Below are positions 35,361 to 44,039 of a DNA stretch of 64,000 bases, piece after piece. The stretch lies in assembly GCF_011762005.1 (NCBI RefSeq), contig NZ_JAASQU010000002.1:310001-374000 (forward strand), written 5' to 3'. Source of the stretch: Qipengyuania flava (GTDB lineage: Bacteria; Pseudomonadota; Alphaproteobacteria; Sphingomonadales; Sphingomonadaceae). Every line of letters starts with the position of its first letter. The stretch's first letter is position 1. The notes beneath the pieces are model-generated. The model was given only the letters and a program-made list of their open reading frames with translations. It was not told the origin of the DNA and did no database searches. The position numbers and the translations under genes are program-made.

Positions 35361-35972
35361 TTGAGCAAACGCCTTTCCATTTTTCCGCTTCCCGGCGCGA
35401 TCCTGTTTCCCGGCCTGCAATTGCCGCTGCACATCTTCGAGCGGCGCTATCGCGATCTGGTCGGCAGTGCGCTGGCAAAGGACCGGCTGATCGGGATGAT
35501 CCAGCCGCAGAAGACGAAGGACGGCGCGCCGCTCTACTCGATCGGTTGTGTCGGGCGGATCGGTGATGTCGAAGCGCTCGAAGATGGTCGCTACAACATC
35601 GTGCTCGATGGCGAGGCGCGCTTCCGCGTGCTCCGCGAAATCGACAGCACCACCAGCTTCCGCCAGGTCGAGGCCGAGATGATCGAGGACCCGGCTGGCC
35701 AGTTCCTCTCAAGCGTAGAGCGCGCTGGCTTCGAGTTCGAAGCACGACGCTTCGCCGACATGCAAGGCTATTCGGTCGATTGGGATTCGGTCGCCCAGCT
35801 CGACGACGAGACGCTAATCAACGGCGTCGCGCAGATCGCACCCTTCGACCCGGCTTCCAAGCAGGCCCTGCTCGAAGCACCCGACCTCAAGCAGCGCTGC
35901 GAGCTGATGATCCAGCTGATGCAGTTCTTCGCGCTGCGCGACGACGGCGACGAGATCGTCACTCTCCAGTAG
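35361..35972 (+). CDS. Lon substrate-binding-domain protein
   Basis: 203 residues from a TTG 8 bp after the thioredoxin-TPR gene (MSKRLSIFPLPGAILFPGLQ). The whole protein is a LON N-terminal domain (PF02190), with FPLPGAILFPGLQLPLHIFERRYR and GCVGRIGDVEALEDGRYNIVLDG. There is no ATPase or protease domain. The function of such stand-alone proteins is not settled; linkage to a CnoX-like chaperone supports a role in protein quality control. Confidence 0.88.
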   Translation: MSKRLSIFPLPGAILFPGLQLPLHIFERRYRDLVGSALAKDRLIGMIQPQKTKDGAPLYSIGCVGRIGDVEALEDGRYNIVLDGEARFRVLREIDSTTSFRQVEAEMIEDPAGQFLSSVERAGFEFEARRFADMQGYSVDWDSVAQLDDETLINGVAQIAPFDPASKQALLEAPDLKQRCELMIQLMQFFALRDDGDEIVTLQ

Positions 35973-36020
35973 CGCCAGGGTGCGAGGCCGGTGAAACCGG
36001 CGATGTGCCGGGCACGCGGG

Positions 36021-36644
36021 TCAGCCGAGGAAGGCGCCGCGCAGGCCGTCGATCACATATTGCGCGGCCAGCGCGGCCAGCAGCACCCCCAGCACGCGCG
36101 TTATCGCGGCCTCGACCTTGTCGCCGAACAGCCGCATGATCGGGCCCGCAGCGATCAGCGCCACCATGGTGATCGCCAGCGCCGCCGCCAGCGCGCCGAG
36201 CACCACGAGGCTTTCCTCGATACTGTTGGCTTCGTTCATCAGCAGCATGATGGCCGCGATCGCTCCGGGACCGGCCAGCATGGGGATCGCCATGGGGAAG
36301 ACCGAAACGTCCTCGACCTCGGGTGTGGCGGCGACTTTCTCCGCTCGCTCCTCGCGCCGCTGCGTGCGTTTCTCGAACACCATTTCGAAGGCGATCCAGA
36401 ACAGCATCAAACCGCCCGCAATGCGGAAACTGTCGAGTTCGATATGCAGCGCACCGAGCAAGTCCTCGCCGAACAGCGCAAATACCAGCAGGATGACCAG
36501 CGCGATGCCGCAGGCACGGATCGCCATATTGCGTCGCTGTGCGGCGGTGGCACCCTTGGTCAGCCCGGCATAAATCGGAGCACAGCCGGGCGGATCGATG
36601 ACCACGAACAGCGTGATGAAGGCGGAGAGGAACAGCGCGGTCAT
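36021..36644 (-). CDS. MarC-family integral membrane protein
   Basis: 207 residues from the ATG at 36644, AGGAGG six nt upstream. Six hydrophobic segments, with the family start LFLSAFITLFVVIDPPGCAPIYAGLT and the central MAIPMLAGPGAIAAIMLLM, typical of MarC/UPF0056. Despite the name, the family is not shown to give multidrug resistance and its transport role is unknown. It follows the lipoprotein gene by 1 nt in an operon with folD, yggT and perhaps argB. Confidence 0.9.
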   Translation of the reverse strand: MTALFLSAFITLFVVIDPPGCAPIYAGLTKGATAAQRRNMAIRACGIALVILLVFALFGEDLLGALHIELDSFRIAGGLMLFWIAFEMVFEKRTQRREERAEKVAATPEVEDVSVFPMAIPMLAGPGAIAAIMLLMNEANSIEESLVVLGALAAALAITMVALIAAGPIMRLFGDKVEAAITRVLGVLLAALAAQYVIDGLRGAFLG

Positions 36645-36645
36645 G

Positions 36646-37347
36646 TTAATCCTCCTGCGGCACGGCAGCGCTGCCTGCCATCGCATCGACGATATGCCCA
36701 TCGCGATACAGCATCAGCTTCCAGTGGCGCGACAGATCGGGTGAGACGACGAAGGTCAGGAACAGGCTGCTGTCGCTGCTGACCTGGTCGAAATAGGTCC
36801 CGCCGGTGACCGGGCGCGATTGCTCGGCCTGCGTACGCAATTGACCGGCAAGTCCGCGCGCGGGGCACTCGGCGACATCGGTGCGGACGAATTCGGGAGC
36901 CTCGACCGGCGTGTCGAGCGCTTCACCCTGATTAAGCGTCCAGCGATAATCGCCATCCCGGTCGCGTTGCCAGACATTGGTGTAATAACCCTGCGAACCA
37001 TCGGCACTTTGCCAGGCGCCGCGCGTCACCGCCAGCGATCCGTCGCAGCTCGACCAGACATGATGCGGCTGCCAGCGTACCGCTTCGGACGGATCCGCGC
37101 GGTTCGCCAGCCAGTCGCGCGCGGCAACCGGCTCGGGCACGAACATGACGGCCTCGTCGCGTGCCAGTTCGCGAAAGGCAGTCCACTGCCCGTCTTCCCG
37201 TGCGGCGCGGGCGAAACCCAGTTCAGCCGCCACCACCTTGGAGGGGTTGGCAGTCGGGGTAAGCATGCGCGCATAGCGATCGCGCGGGCCGGGCCCCGCT
37301 GCGCAGGCGGACAGTGCCAGCGCGGCCAGGACGACCGCGAGCCTCAC
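36646..37347 (-). CDS. NTF2-like (DUF4440-type) lipoprotein
   Basis: 233 residues from a GTG overlapping the folD stop as GTGA, with AGGAG upstream. The signal peptide ends in lipobox ALSAC. The mature protein has the pattern [39 protein letters not shown] and [20 protein letters not shown], common to SnoaL/DUF4440 folds that bind small ligands. No catalytic residue is evident. It is exported and lipid-anchored. Operon position between folD and the MarC gene gives no clear hint of role. Confidence 0.75.
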   Translation of the reverse strand: MRLAVVLAALALSACAAGPGPRDRYARMLTPTANPSKVVAAELGFARAAREDGQWTAFRELARDEAVMFVPEPVAARDWLANRADPSEAVRWQPHHVWSSCDGSLAVTRGAWQSADGSQGYYTNVWQRDRDGDYRWTLNQGEALDTPVEAPEFVRTDVAECPARGLAGQLRTQAEQSRPVTGGTYFDQVSSDSSLFLTFVVSPDLSRHWKLMLYRDGHIVDAMAGSAAVPQED

Positions 37348-38240
37348 AGCGCTCCTTCGGGAAGTTCCAGACCCTCGTTGCGATAGGCCGCAACCAGAGT
37401 GTTGCGCAGCAGCACCGCGATGGTCATCGGGCCGACGCCGCCGGGGACGGGCGTGATGGCACCCGCAACGCCCTGCGCGGCGCCGTAGTCGACATCGCCG
37501 ACCAACCGGCCTTTTTCCGCCCCCGGTTCGGGGGGCAGGCGATTGATGCCGACGTCGATCACCGTCGCTTGCGGCTTGAGCCATTCGGCCTTGACCATTT
37601 CGGCCCGCCCCACTGCGGCGACCACGATATCGGCGCGCTTCACCACGCCGGGCAGGTCCTTGGTGCGGCTGTGCGCGATGGTCACCGTCGCATTGGCGTT
37701 GAGCAGCAGTTGCGCCATCGGCTTGCCGACGATGTTCGACCGGCCGATCACCACCGCCTCGAGCCCCGACAGATCGCCCAAGCGATCGGTCAGCAGCATC
37801 ATGCAGCCCAGCGGCGTGCAAGGGACGAAGCCGCTCTGCCCGACCGCAAGACGCCCCGCATTGGTCACGTGAAAGCCGTCGACGTCCTTGTCGGGGCTGA
37901 TCGCGGCGATCACCGCCTGTTCGTCGAGATGGTCGGGCAGCGGCAGCTGGACGAGGATGCCGTCCACCGCAGGATCGGCATTCAGCCGCTCGACCAGCGC
38001 GAGCAGTTCGGCCTCGCCCGTATCGGCGGGCAGGCGATGCTCGAAACTTTCCATGTTCGCCGCGACAGTCGCCTTGTGCTTGCTGCGCACATAGACCTGG
38101 CTCGCGGGGTCTTCGCCCACCAGCACCACCGCGAGCCCGGCCTTGCGCCCGGCCGCCTGCGCGAACTTCTCCGCCTGCGCGCCGACGCGTTCGCGCAGCG
38201 TGGCGGCGAAACCCTTCCCGTCGATGACCTGCGCACCCAT
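37344..38240 (-). CDS. folD: Bifunctional methylene-THF dehydrogenase / cyclohydrolase
   Basis: 298 residues. [21 protein letters not shown] contains the catalytic Tyr-Lys pair. [50 protein letters not shown] and [19 protein letters not shown] are standard FolD motifs. It interconverts methylene- and formyl-tetrahydrofolate for purine and formyl-methionine synthesis. Its ATG overlaps the yggT stop by one base and its stop overlaps the lipoprotein start. Confidence 0.97.
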   Translation of the reverse strand: MGAQVIDGKGFAATLRERVGAQAEKFAQAAGRKAGLAVVLVGEDPASQVYVRSKHKATVAANMESFEHRLPADTGEAELLALVERLNADPAVDGILVQLPLPDHLDEQAVIAAISPDKDVDGFHVTNAGRLAVGQSGFVPCTPLGCMMLLTDRLGDLSGLEAVVIGRSNIVGKPMAQLLLNANATVTIAHSRTKDLPGVVKRADIVVAAVGRAEMVKAEWLKPQATVIDVGINRLPPEPGAEKGRLVGDVDYGAAQGVAGAITPVPGGVGPMTIAVLLRNTLVAAYRNEGLELPEGAL

Positions 38241-38530
38241 CAACCGTAGATCACATTGCCGAGAACGATCAGCACGATGTTGAGCAGGATGATCAGCACC
38301 AGCGGCGAGAAGTCGATCTGGCCCGTATTGGGCAGCACGTTGCGGATCGGCCTCAGGACGGGTTCGAGGAAGCGGTTGATCGCCATGTAGAAGCTGGCGA
38401 GAAAGTCGTTCGAGCGGTTCACCACGTTGAAGGCGAACAGCAGCCCGATGATGAACTGGATGATGATCAGCATCACCAGCACGTTGGTCAGCATTTCGAT
38501 GATCTGGTAGATGGTGCCGAGCGCTTGCAT
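38240..38530 (-). CDS. YggT-family membrane protein
   Basis: 96 residues with two membrane helices (about 13-35, [18 protein letters not shown]; about 74-93, [15 protein letters not shown]) and the linker [32 protein letters not shown] that defines the family. These proteins are linked with envelope and osmotic functions; the exact role is uncertain. The TGATG overlap with folD indicates coupled translation. Confidence 0.92.
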   Translation of the reverse strand: MQALGTIYQIIEMLTNVLVMLIIIQFIIGLLFAFNVVNRSNDFLASFYMAINRFLEPVLRPIRNVLPNTGQIDFSPLVLIILLNIVLIVLGNVIYG

Positions 38531-38610
38531 GTCTACGTGCGTTCCCTTCGAACTTATCCGACGCGCGTCCTACAAGCGCGCCGCGCTGTGCGCCACCCCC
38601 ATACGACCGC

Positions 38611-39507
38611 TTACCCGCGCTGGCTGACGAGCGTACCCGCGCCGCGGGCGGTGAAGAATTCGAGCAGCATCGCGTGCGGGACGCGTCCATCGAGCACCAC
38701 CGCCGCCTCGCAACCAGACTCCACCGCCTGCACACAGGTTTCGAGCTTGGGGATCATCCCGCCCGAGATGGTGCCGTCGTCGCGCAGCCGGCGGATGTCC
38801 GCGGGGGTCAGGTCGGTCAGCAGCCCGCCCTGCTTGTCGAGCACGCCCGCGACATCGGTCAACAGCAGCAGCCGCGCCGCGCCCAGCGCCGCGGCCAGCG
38901 CGCCCGCCATGGTGTCGGCGTTGATGTTGTAGGTGTGGCCGTCCTCGCCCACCCCGATCGGTGCGACCACGGGGATCATTCCCGCGCCGGTGACCGTCTC
39001 GATGATGGTCGTGTCGACGCGCGAGGGTTCGCCGACGAAGCCCAGGTCGAGCGCCTTCTCGATATGGCTGTCGGGGTCTTTCTGCGTGCGCTGCAGCTTG
39101 GCCGCAGTGACCAGTCCGCCATCCTTGCCCGAGATGCCGATCGCCTTGCCCCCGGCGCGCGCGATCGAGCCGACGATCGCCTTGTTGATCGCACCCGACA
39201 GCACCATTTCGGCGACATCGGCCGTCTGCTTGTCGGTCACGCGCAGGCCGTCGACGAAGGTCGTCTCCACGCCGAGCTTCTCGAGCATCGCGCCGATCTG
39301 CGGACCGCCGCCATGCACAACCACCGGGTTGATCCCCACCGCCTTCAGCAGCACCACGTCTTCGGCGAATTCGCGCGCGGCGCGTTCGTCGCCCATGGCG
39401 TTGCCGCCGTATTTCACGACGAAGCTGCGGCCCGCATAGCGCTGGAAGTAGGGCAGCGCCTCGATCAGCGTTTCGGCCTTGGCGTGGATATCGGGTGTCT
39501 GGCTCAT
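38611..39507 (-). CDS. argB: Acetylglutamate kinase
   Basis: 298 residues from the ATG at 39507; an in-frame ATG at 39555 would add a Pro-rich extension. [26 protein letters not shown]-like [29 protein letters not shown] and [11 protein letters not shown] are NAGK motifs. The N-terminal helix ([18 protein letters not shown]) is that of arginine-inhibited hexameric enzymes. It phosphorylates N-acetylglutamate in arginine synthesis. It precedes yggT by 80 bp on the same strand. Confidence 0.97.
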   Translation of the reverse strand: MSQTPDIHAKAETLIEALPYFQRYAGRSFVVKYGGNAMGDERAAREFAEDVVLLKAVGINPVVVHGGGPQIGAMLEKLGVETTFVDGLRVTDKQTADVAEMVLSGAINKAIVGSIARAGGKAIGISGKDGGLVTAAKLQRTQKDPDSHIEKALDLGFVGEPSRVDTTIIETVTGAGMIPVVAPIGVGEDGHTYNINADTMAGALAAALGAARLLLLTDVAGVLDKQGGLLTDLTPADIRRLRDDGTISGGMIPKLETCVQAVESGCEAAVVLDGRVPHAMLLEFFTARGAGTLVSQRG

Positions 39508-39720
39508 CGGCGGCGGAGTAGCGCCCCCCTGCGGCGGAGGCAAAGGTTTGTGCATGGCACCCGCCCGTCCGCTTTGCTGAACGCCAGCTAAACCCCTGAT
39601 AAACCGTCGATGAACGGCATCGCTTGGCCAATCGCAGCGCACGGCTGGGCGCATTTGCGGGAGCCGGCTGCGCGGCTGCGGCGTATCCACGGTCCCGATA
39701 GAGACAATGGGACACGCAAC

Positions 39721-40092
39721 ATGACCAAGTTCACTGCAATCGCCGCCACCCTCCTTGCCACCGCCGGCGCGAGCGTCGCCAGCGCGCAGGTCGCCGATCC
39801 GGTGACCGGCACGGTCGATGCCACCGCCGAAACGCGGGTCGACACCGGCCCCGTGATCGACGGCACCACCGACACCGCCGACCGCGCACTGATGACCGCC
39901 GAAGAGCGCGCGCAGGCGGTCGAGGACCGGCTCGACAGCACCACCGACACCACGATGGAGCGCGCCGACGAGGCGAGCGACGTCGACGCCGACCTCGAGA
40001 CCGATACCGGCGCCGAGTTCGACACGCCCGCCGCCGATGCGGAAGTGGATGTCGAGACCGACGCCGAGCTCGACACGCAGCCCGAGCGGTAA
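39721..40092 (+). CDS. Small exported acidic protein, low complexity
   Basis: 123 residues from the ATG at 39721. A signal peptide ([22 protein letters not shown]) is followed by Thr/Asp/Glu/Ala-rich sequence with no cysteine. [19 protein letters not shown] is followed by alternating [15 protein letters not shown] runs. It is probably a disordered periplasmic or secreted protein. No family is recognised. Two other small acidic exported proteins with EER motifs lie at 41.3-42.0 kb. A strong terminator follows. Confidence 0.75.
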   Translation: MTKFTAIAATLLATAGASVASAQVADPVTGTVDATAETRVDTGPVIDGTTDTADRALMTAEERAQAVEDRLDSTTDTTMERADEASDVDADLETDTGAEFDTPAADAEVDVETDAELDTQPER

Positions 40093-40151
40093 GCCACGAG
40101 CGACACCGGCCGCGCCGGGGGATTTCCCTCCCTGCCCCGCGCGACGGCCCC

Positions 40152-40183
40152 GAGGGCGGCAGGCGATCCTGCCGCCCTCTTTC
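40152..40183 (+). terminator. Rho-independent terminator after the acidic exported protein
   Basis: GAGGGCGGCAGG (40152-40163) pairs perfectly with CCTGCCGCCCTC (40168-40179) around a CGAT loop; TTTC follows. Confidence 0.9.
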
Positions 40184-40477
40184 GATTCGCAGCTTGCCCG
40201 CACCGGCCTCCGCATCCGCCGCGCTGTTGGACCGGTGTAGGATCGCCCCGCGGCGAGTCTGATGACATGGACCGCATGGACCACGGTCCAGACGCAAAAC
40301 CCGCGCCGAGCCGCAGCTGGCCATCGCGCGGCGGGATCGGGCGAGGCGAAGGGGCGGGATTCATCGCGCCACGGTAGCCGCAGCGCGCCCGCGTAGGAAA
40401 GCGCCGCCCCTGCCCGCGCCGCGCACGCACAAGCCAGCGGTGCTTCCCTTTCGCCGCGCGCGCTCTAGGGTCGTGCG

Positions 40478-41272
40478 ATGACCCGCAGCCACACCATGCC
40501 CGCCCCGATCGCACTCGCCCTGTTGGCGGGGTGCACCACGCCCGCCCCGCCAGGCGATACGCCCGCCGCCGCCAGCCCGCAGCAAGCCTTCTGGCAGGCG
40601 CTGTCGAGCCATTGCGGCAAGGCCTATGCGGGTGCGCTGGCGAGCGAGGATGCGCGCGATGCGAACTGGGCGGGCAAGGCGATGGTGGCGCATTGGGCCG
40701 CGTGCGAGGAAAACCGCGTGGCGATCGCCTTCCATGTCGAGGAAGCGCCCCCGTCCTCAGGCAGCGAAGCGGTAGGACGGACAGAAACGTCCTCAAGCAG
40801 TGAAGCGGTAGGAGAGACAGAAACGTCCTCAAGCAGCGGAGCGGTAGGACGGACAGAAACCTCCTCGAGCAGCGAAGCGGTAGGACGAGAAAACCCCTGG
40901 AACCGCAGCCGGACCTGGATCGTGACGCGCCACGGCGCGGGCGCGGAGACGCGCTTCACGCTCAAGCATGACCACCGCCATGCCGACGGCGAAGCCGATG
41001 CGGTGACCTTCTATGGCGGGACCAGCGCGGAGGCGGGCAGCGCACGGGCGCAGGATTTCCCGGTCGACGCGGAAAGCGTGGCGCTGTTCACGCGCGAGGG
41101 GCTCGACGCCTCGCTGACCAATGTCTGGCATGTCGCGGTCGATCCGGCGGGCAGCAAGGATGCGCGTTTCGCCTATCAGCTTACACGGCGCAACGACCCC
41201 ACCCGGCGTTTCCGCGTGGAGTTCGACACGACGAAGGCCGTGGCGCCCCCGCCCCCGGCCTGGGGATGGTGA
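40478..41272 (+). CDS. Lipoprotein of unknown function interrupted by a 12-residue repeat
   Basis: 264 residues; the lipobox is ALLAGC (cysteine near residue 19). The N-terminal part (FWQALSSHCGKAYAGALAS) and C-terminal part (WNRSRTWIVTRHGAGAETRF, later RFAYQLTRRNDPTRRFRVEF) look like one globular domain. Between them (about residues 93-140) are four copies of a Ser/Glu-rich unit, SSSSEAVGRTET. The repeat sits between two conserved-looking halves, so it is probably an inserted surface loop. The family is unknown to me, and the gene is isolated from its neighbours. Confidence 0.75.
   Translation: MTRSHTMPAPIALALLAGCTTPAPPGDTPAAASPQQAFWQALSSHCGKAYAGALASEDARDANWAGKAMVAHWAACEENRVAIAFHVEEAPPSSGSEAVGRTETSSSSEAVGETETSSSSGAVGRTETSSSSEAVGRENPWNRSRTWIVTRHGAGAETRFTLKHDHRHADGEADAVTFYGGTSAEAGSARAQDFPVDAESVALFTREGLDASLTNVWHVAVDPAGSKDARFAYQLTRRNDPTRRFRVEFDTTKAVAPPPPAWGW
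40755..40898 (+). repeat. Four tandem 36-bp units inside the lipoprotein gene
   Basis: Units start at 40755, 40791, 40827 and 40863. Core of the unit is AGCGAAGCGGTAGGACGGAC. The first three differ at only a few bases; the fourth decays after 26 bp. The period is a multiple of three, so copy number can change without breaking the frame. Confidence 0.92.
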
Positions 41273-41328
41273 GCGCCACGGCCTTGCGCCCGCGCCGCGG
41301 CTGACCGCGCGCGATCGTGCGGGCCGGA

Positions 41329-41640
41329 TTACTCGGCGGGCGGAGTGGCCGCTTCGCCGGGTTCGAAGCCGACATCGTCTTCCACGATGATCGGGCCGGT
41401 GCCGTCGGGATTGGTGTCGAGCAGCACGTCGGTGTCGGTTTCACCGGGTTCGTTGATGTCGATCGGCTGGTTGATCCGCTCTTCCTGCGTGGTGATCGCT
41501 TGGTCGGGGATCGTCTCGAGGCTCTCATCGCCATCGGGGTTGATGAACATGATCACCGCGACCACGGCGAGCAGGGCGATCACCCCCACCCACATCCAGC
41601 GGGTGCGCGGCGTCTTGGTATCGGGAACGGGGTCGGTCAT
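41329..41640 (-). CDS. Small single-helix membrane protein with an acidic tail
   Basis: 103 residues from the ATG at 41640 with AAGGAGG upstream. One membrane helix (about 15-33, WMWVGVIALLAVVAVIMFI) follows a short cytoplasmic start. The outward tail is acidic and Thr/Pro-rich, ending FEPGEAATPPAE, and contains TTQEERINQP. No family is recognised. It shares composition with the small exported proteins at 39.7 and 41.8 kb and lies in tandem with the latter. Confidence 0.78.
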   Translation of the reverse strand: MTDPVPDTKTPRTRWMWVGVIALLAVVAVIMFINPDGDESLETIPDQAITTQEERINQPIDINEPGETDTDVLLDTNPDGTGPIIVEDDVGFEPGEAATPPAE

Positions 41641-41775
41641 GGCGTTTCCTCCTTGGAGTACGCCCGACCAATGGACGGGCCGGGGCAGGTGTTCCGACAT
41701 GCGGCAACGCGGCCGCCCCGGCGAACCGACCGGTTTGCGGCGCCCCCGCCACCGCAGCGGCGGGGGCGTGACCGC

Positions 41776-42015
41776 TTATTCGGCGCCGGTGTCGGCGGCG
41801 TCAGCGGTGTCGGCGCGTTCTTCGGGGACATTGGTCATCGGCGTGTCGGGCGTATCGACTTCGACCGCGTCGGCCTGGTCCTCGGCCACGATCAGCTCGC
41901 CGCCGCCTTCGTCGGTGGCATCGACTTCATAGGCGGGCTCCTCGGCCTCGCCGCAGGCGGACAACGCCAGCGCGGCGGCCAGCGGCAGGGCGAGATGTGC
42001 GAAACGATTGGTCAT
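41776..42015 (-). CDS. Small acidic lipoprotein
   Basis: 79 residues; AGGAGA eight nt upstream of the ATG at 42015. Lipobox ALSAC, then Asp/Glu/Ala/Thr-rich sequence with PEERADTADAADTGAE at the end. Probably unfolded and anchored in the envelope. It heads a two-gene minus-strand group with the single-helix protein 135 bp downstream. Confidence 0.78.
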   Translation of the reverse strand: MTNRFAHLALPLAAALALSACGEAEEPAYEVDATDEGGGELIVAEDQADAVEVDTPDTPMTNVPEERADTADAADTGAE

Positions 42016-42156
42016 CGGCAGGTCTCCTGTGATGCGCCTTGATGCGCGCGGGCGATGCTTGCACCCGACAGCGTGCGAGGCAAGGCCCGTGCCCGGTGCC
42101 GCGACGGGCGGTGCGGACGATTGCAGTTGCGCGGGACGGAGCTATCCTCTTGAGCG

Positions 42157-42741
42157 ATGGGCAAAAAGCTTCGTTTCAACCCCAGGCGGCGCCGGCGCGG
42201 CAAGACGCGCAGTGTCCCGCCCGCGCGCTTCAAGCCGCGTCCGCCGGGCTGGCGCGACGCCTTCGTCTCGCTGCGCCCGTGGCTGCTGCTGATCGGCTTC
42301 GTGACGATGGCTTATATCTTCACGCTGCCCGGGGCCTTTTCCGCGCCCGGCTGGCTGTCGAGCGAGCCGCAGGTGATCGAGGGGCGCTTCACCCGCTGCG
42401 GGCGGGGACGCGGCTATTACTGCGTGGTGGATGGCGACACGTTCAAGCTGGGCGATACCAGCGTGCGCGTGGTCGGGATCGACACGGCGGAGCGCGAGGC
42501 CGAATGCCCGGCGGAGGCGGTACAGGCCGAAGCCTCGACCAAGGCACTGCAAGGCTGGCTCAACCGCGGCCCCTTCCGCATGACACACCGGCTGGACGAG
42601 CCAATCGACCGCTACGGCCGGTTCTTGCGAACCGTCTATCGCCTGCGCCCCGACGGCAGCGAGGACCGGCTGGCGGACTTCATGCGCCGCGAAGGCGGCG
42701 CGCGGGGCTATTGGGGTGGGGGAAGAGGGGAGTGGTGTTGA
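42157..42741 (+). CDS. Membrane-anchored thermonuclease-family protein
   Basis: 194 residues. A very basic N-terminus (KKLRFNPRRRRRGK) precedes one helix (about 42-58, WLLLIGFVTMAYIFTLPG), then a staphylococcal nuclease fold. VVDGDTFKLGDTSVRVVGIDTAE carries the Asp residues, and DRYGRFLRTVYRL the catalytic Arg region. It would cut nucleic acid on the outer face of the inner membrane. The topology is positive-inside. The C-terminus becomes Gly/Arg-rich just before the compositional change at 42.74 kb. Confidence 0.85.
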   Translation: MGKKLRFNPRRRRRGKTRSVPPARFKPRPPGWRDAFVSLRPWLLLIGFVTMAYIFTLPGAFSAPGWLSSEPQVIEGRFTRCGRGRGYYCVVDGDTFKLGDTSVRVVGIDTAEREAECPAEAVQAEASTKALQGWLNRGPFRMTHRLDEPIDRYGRFLRTVYRLRPDGSEDRLADFMRREGGARGYWGGGRGEWC

Positions 42742-42872
42742 CGGAAAAAGGCCAGGCTGCCCCCACATAATTCAGACTAGACTGCTGAGTTCCTCGAGTT
42801 CCCCCCCCCCGTCCACCACCCTCCGTCGACTACGAATCGCAGGAAGGCGCACGCCTTATTGCGATGCAGTCT
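42742..42872. other. Junction into a lower-G+C segment, with a run of ten C
   Basis: Base composition drops here compared with both flanks. A homopolymer of ten C lies at 42801-42810. No inverted repeat, tRNA end or integrase is visible at the boundary. Confidence 0.5.
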
Positions 42873-44024
42873 CTAATTTGAGAGGAACCTGCCAATCTCG
42901 GGCAAGGCATCTGAGAGAGGCTTGGCCACAACTTCCAAGGACACAGAAGGATTCGTTGCGACAGGGCTCCTCCGGTCTTTGGAATACGCCATCACAGGGT
43001 GATTAGGATCAAAGCCCGATGGATTTACAACCATCATGTGAGATTTGTGACGGGTGGCTACCCACGACCGAATGATTGCATTCAAGTGTGCGTCACCGAA
43101 AGAGTACCCGACTACCAAGAGCTTGTTTTCCTGTCGAAGGAAGCGCTGGAACTCATGTCTCAAGTGCAGAAATGGCCCATGGGGCACCAGTTTCGAATCT
43201 TGGCCACCGAAGATCATCGCTCTAGGTAGCCAAAGACCAGTGCTCCCATCATTGATGACTATCTCATCTTGGTTCGAGATATGCCAATCAACCGATCCGT
43301 GAAGCTTGATGAGACGCTGAGATTTGCCATGGAATCGGACGAAGCGTTTCTCATTCCATTGCGATAGCCCGAGGTCGAACTTCGACCCAATAGCTTCCAG
43401 AGACTGCTCGACCACACGGTCATAATTGAGAGTGGCAATACATGAAATTTGGTGAGCGTGGCTCTCCAAAAGGCGCTTCATGTAGCCAATCCGGCCTTCG
43501 TCGACTTCAAGGAGTGACGTCAATGTCGCTAGAAATGGTTCGAGCGACGCTCCGCGAAACCGGTAAAATTCGCCGCCGAAGGCTCGCTGTAGCGCTTCTG
43601 TTGCTTCAACAAGCTGGCGCTTATTTACCTGAAAACTAGCTCCTCTATCGAGTCCTCGATCATTTCTTAGAACGAACGCGTTCGCTAAGTTGTCGAAAAA
43701 CTTCTTTGCATCGAATTCAGAACTGCCAGATAAGTTCAGGTCATCCCAACTTTGAACAAACTCCGCCAGAATATCGTGGTCTCTCCCGATGAATTTTTTC
43801 AGTGCATCGTACACTTCTTCAACATTGACGTCGTCGAATGGCGCCCCGCCCCGCCTGACATTTCGAAGCTGAAGCTTAGCGATGATAATCCCAAATAGGC
43901 GCGCATCGTCGCTTTTTACATCTACTAGCTTTTGATAGACAGCATTAGTGAGTCTGTACGCACTCGGAAGACCTGCATCGATAGAAGCTCCCGCACCAAA
44001 CAAGACCACAGCTTGTTTGGGCAT
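42873..44024 (-). CDS. Stand-alone SIR2-domain protein, probable phage-defence NADase
   Basis: 383 residues. AVVLFGAGASIDAGLPSAYR is the NAD-binding start of SIR2_2 domains; later motifs are ATLNYDRVVEQS, IKLHGSVDWHIS and LLVVGYSFGDAHLN. The Cys zinc ribbon of protein deacetylases is absent. Such domains, alone or fused, act in several anti-phage systems by destroying NAD+. Codon use and G+C (around one half) differ from all neighbours, a sign of transfer. It begins 15 bp after the nrdB stop on the same strand, so it may be expressed from the nrdB promoter. No second defence component is seen next to it. Confidence 0.85.
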   Translation of the reverse strand: MPKQAVVLFGAGASIDAGLPSAYRLTNAVYQKLVDVKSDDARLFGIIIAKLQLRNVRRGGAPFDDVNVEEVYDALKKFIGRDHDILAEFVQSWDDLNLSGSSEFDAKKFFDNLANAFVLRNDRGLDRGASFQVNKRQLVEATEALQRAFGGEFYRFRGASLEPFLATLTSLLEVDEGRIGYMKRLLESHAHQISCIATLNYDRVVEQSLEAIGSKFDLGLSQWNEKRFVRFHGKSQRLIKLHGSVDWHISNQDEIVINDGSTGLWLPRAMIFGGQDSKLVPHGPFLHLRHEFQRFLRQENKLLVVGYSFGDAHLNAIIRSWVATRHKSHMMVVNPSGFDPNHPVMAYSKDRRSPVATNPSVSLEVVAKPLSDALPEIGRFLSN

Positions 44025-44039
44025 CGCCTTCTACCTAAC

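Noticed and set aside
40755-40898. CRISPR array
   Set aside because: The repeats are contiguous without spacers, in frame, and only four in number.
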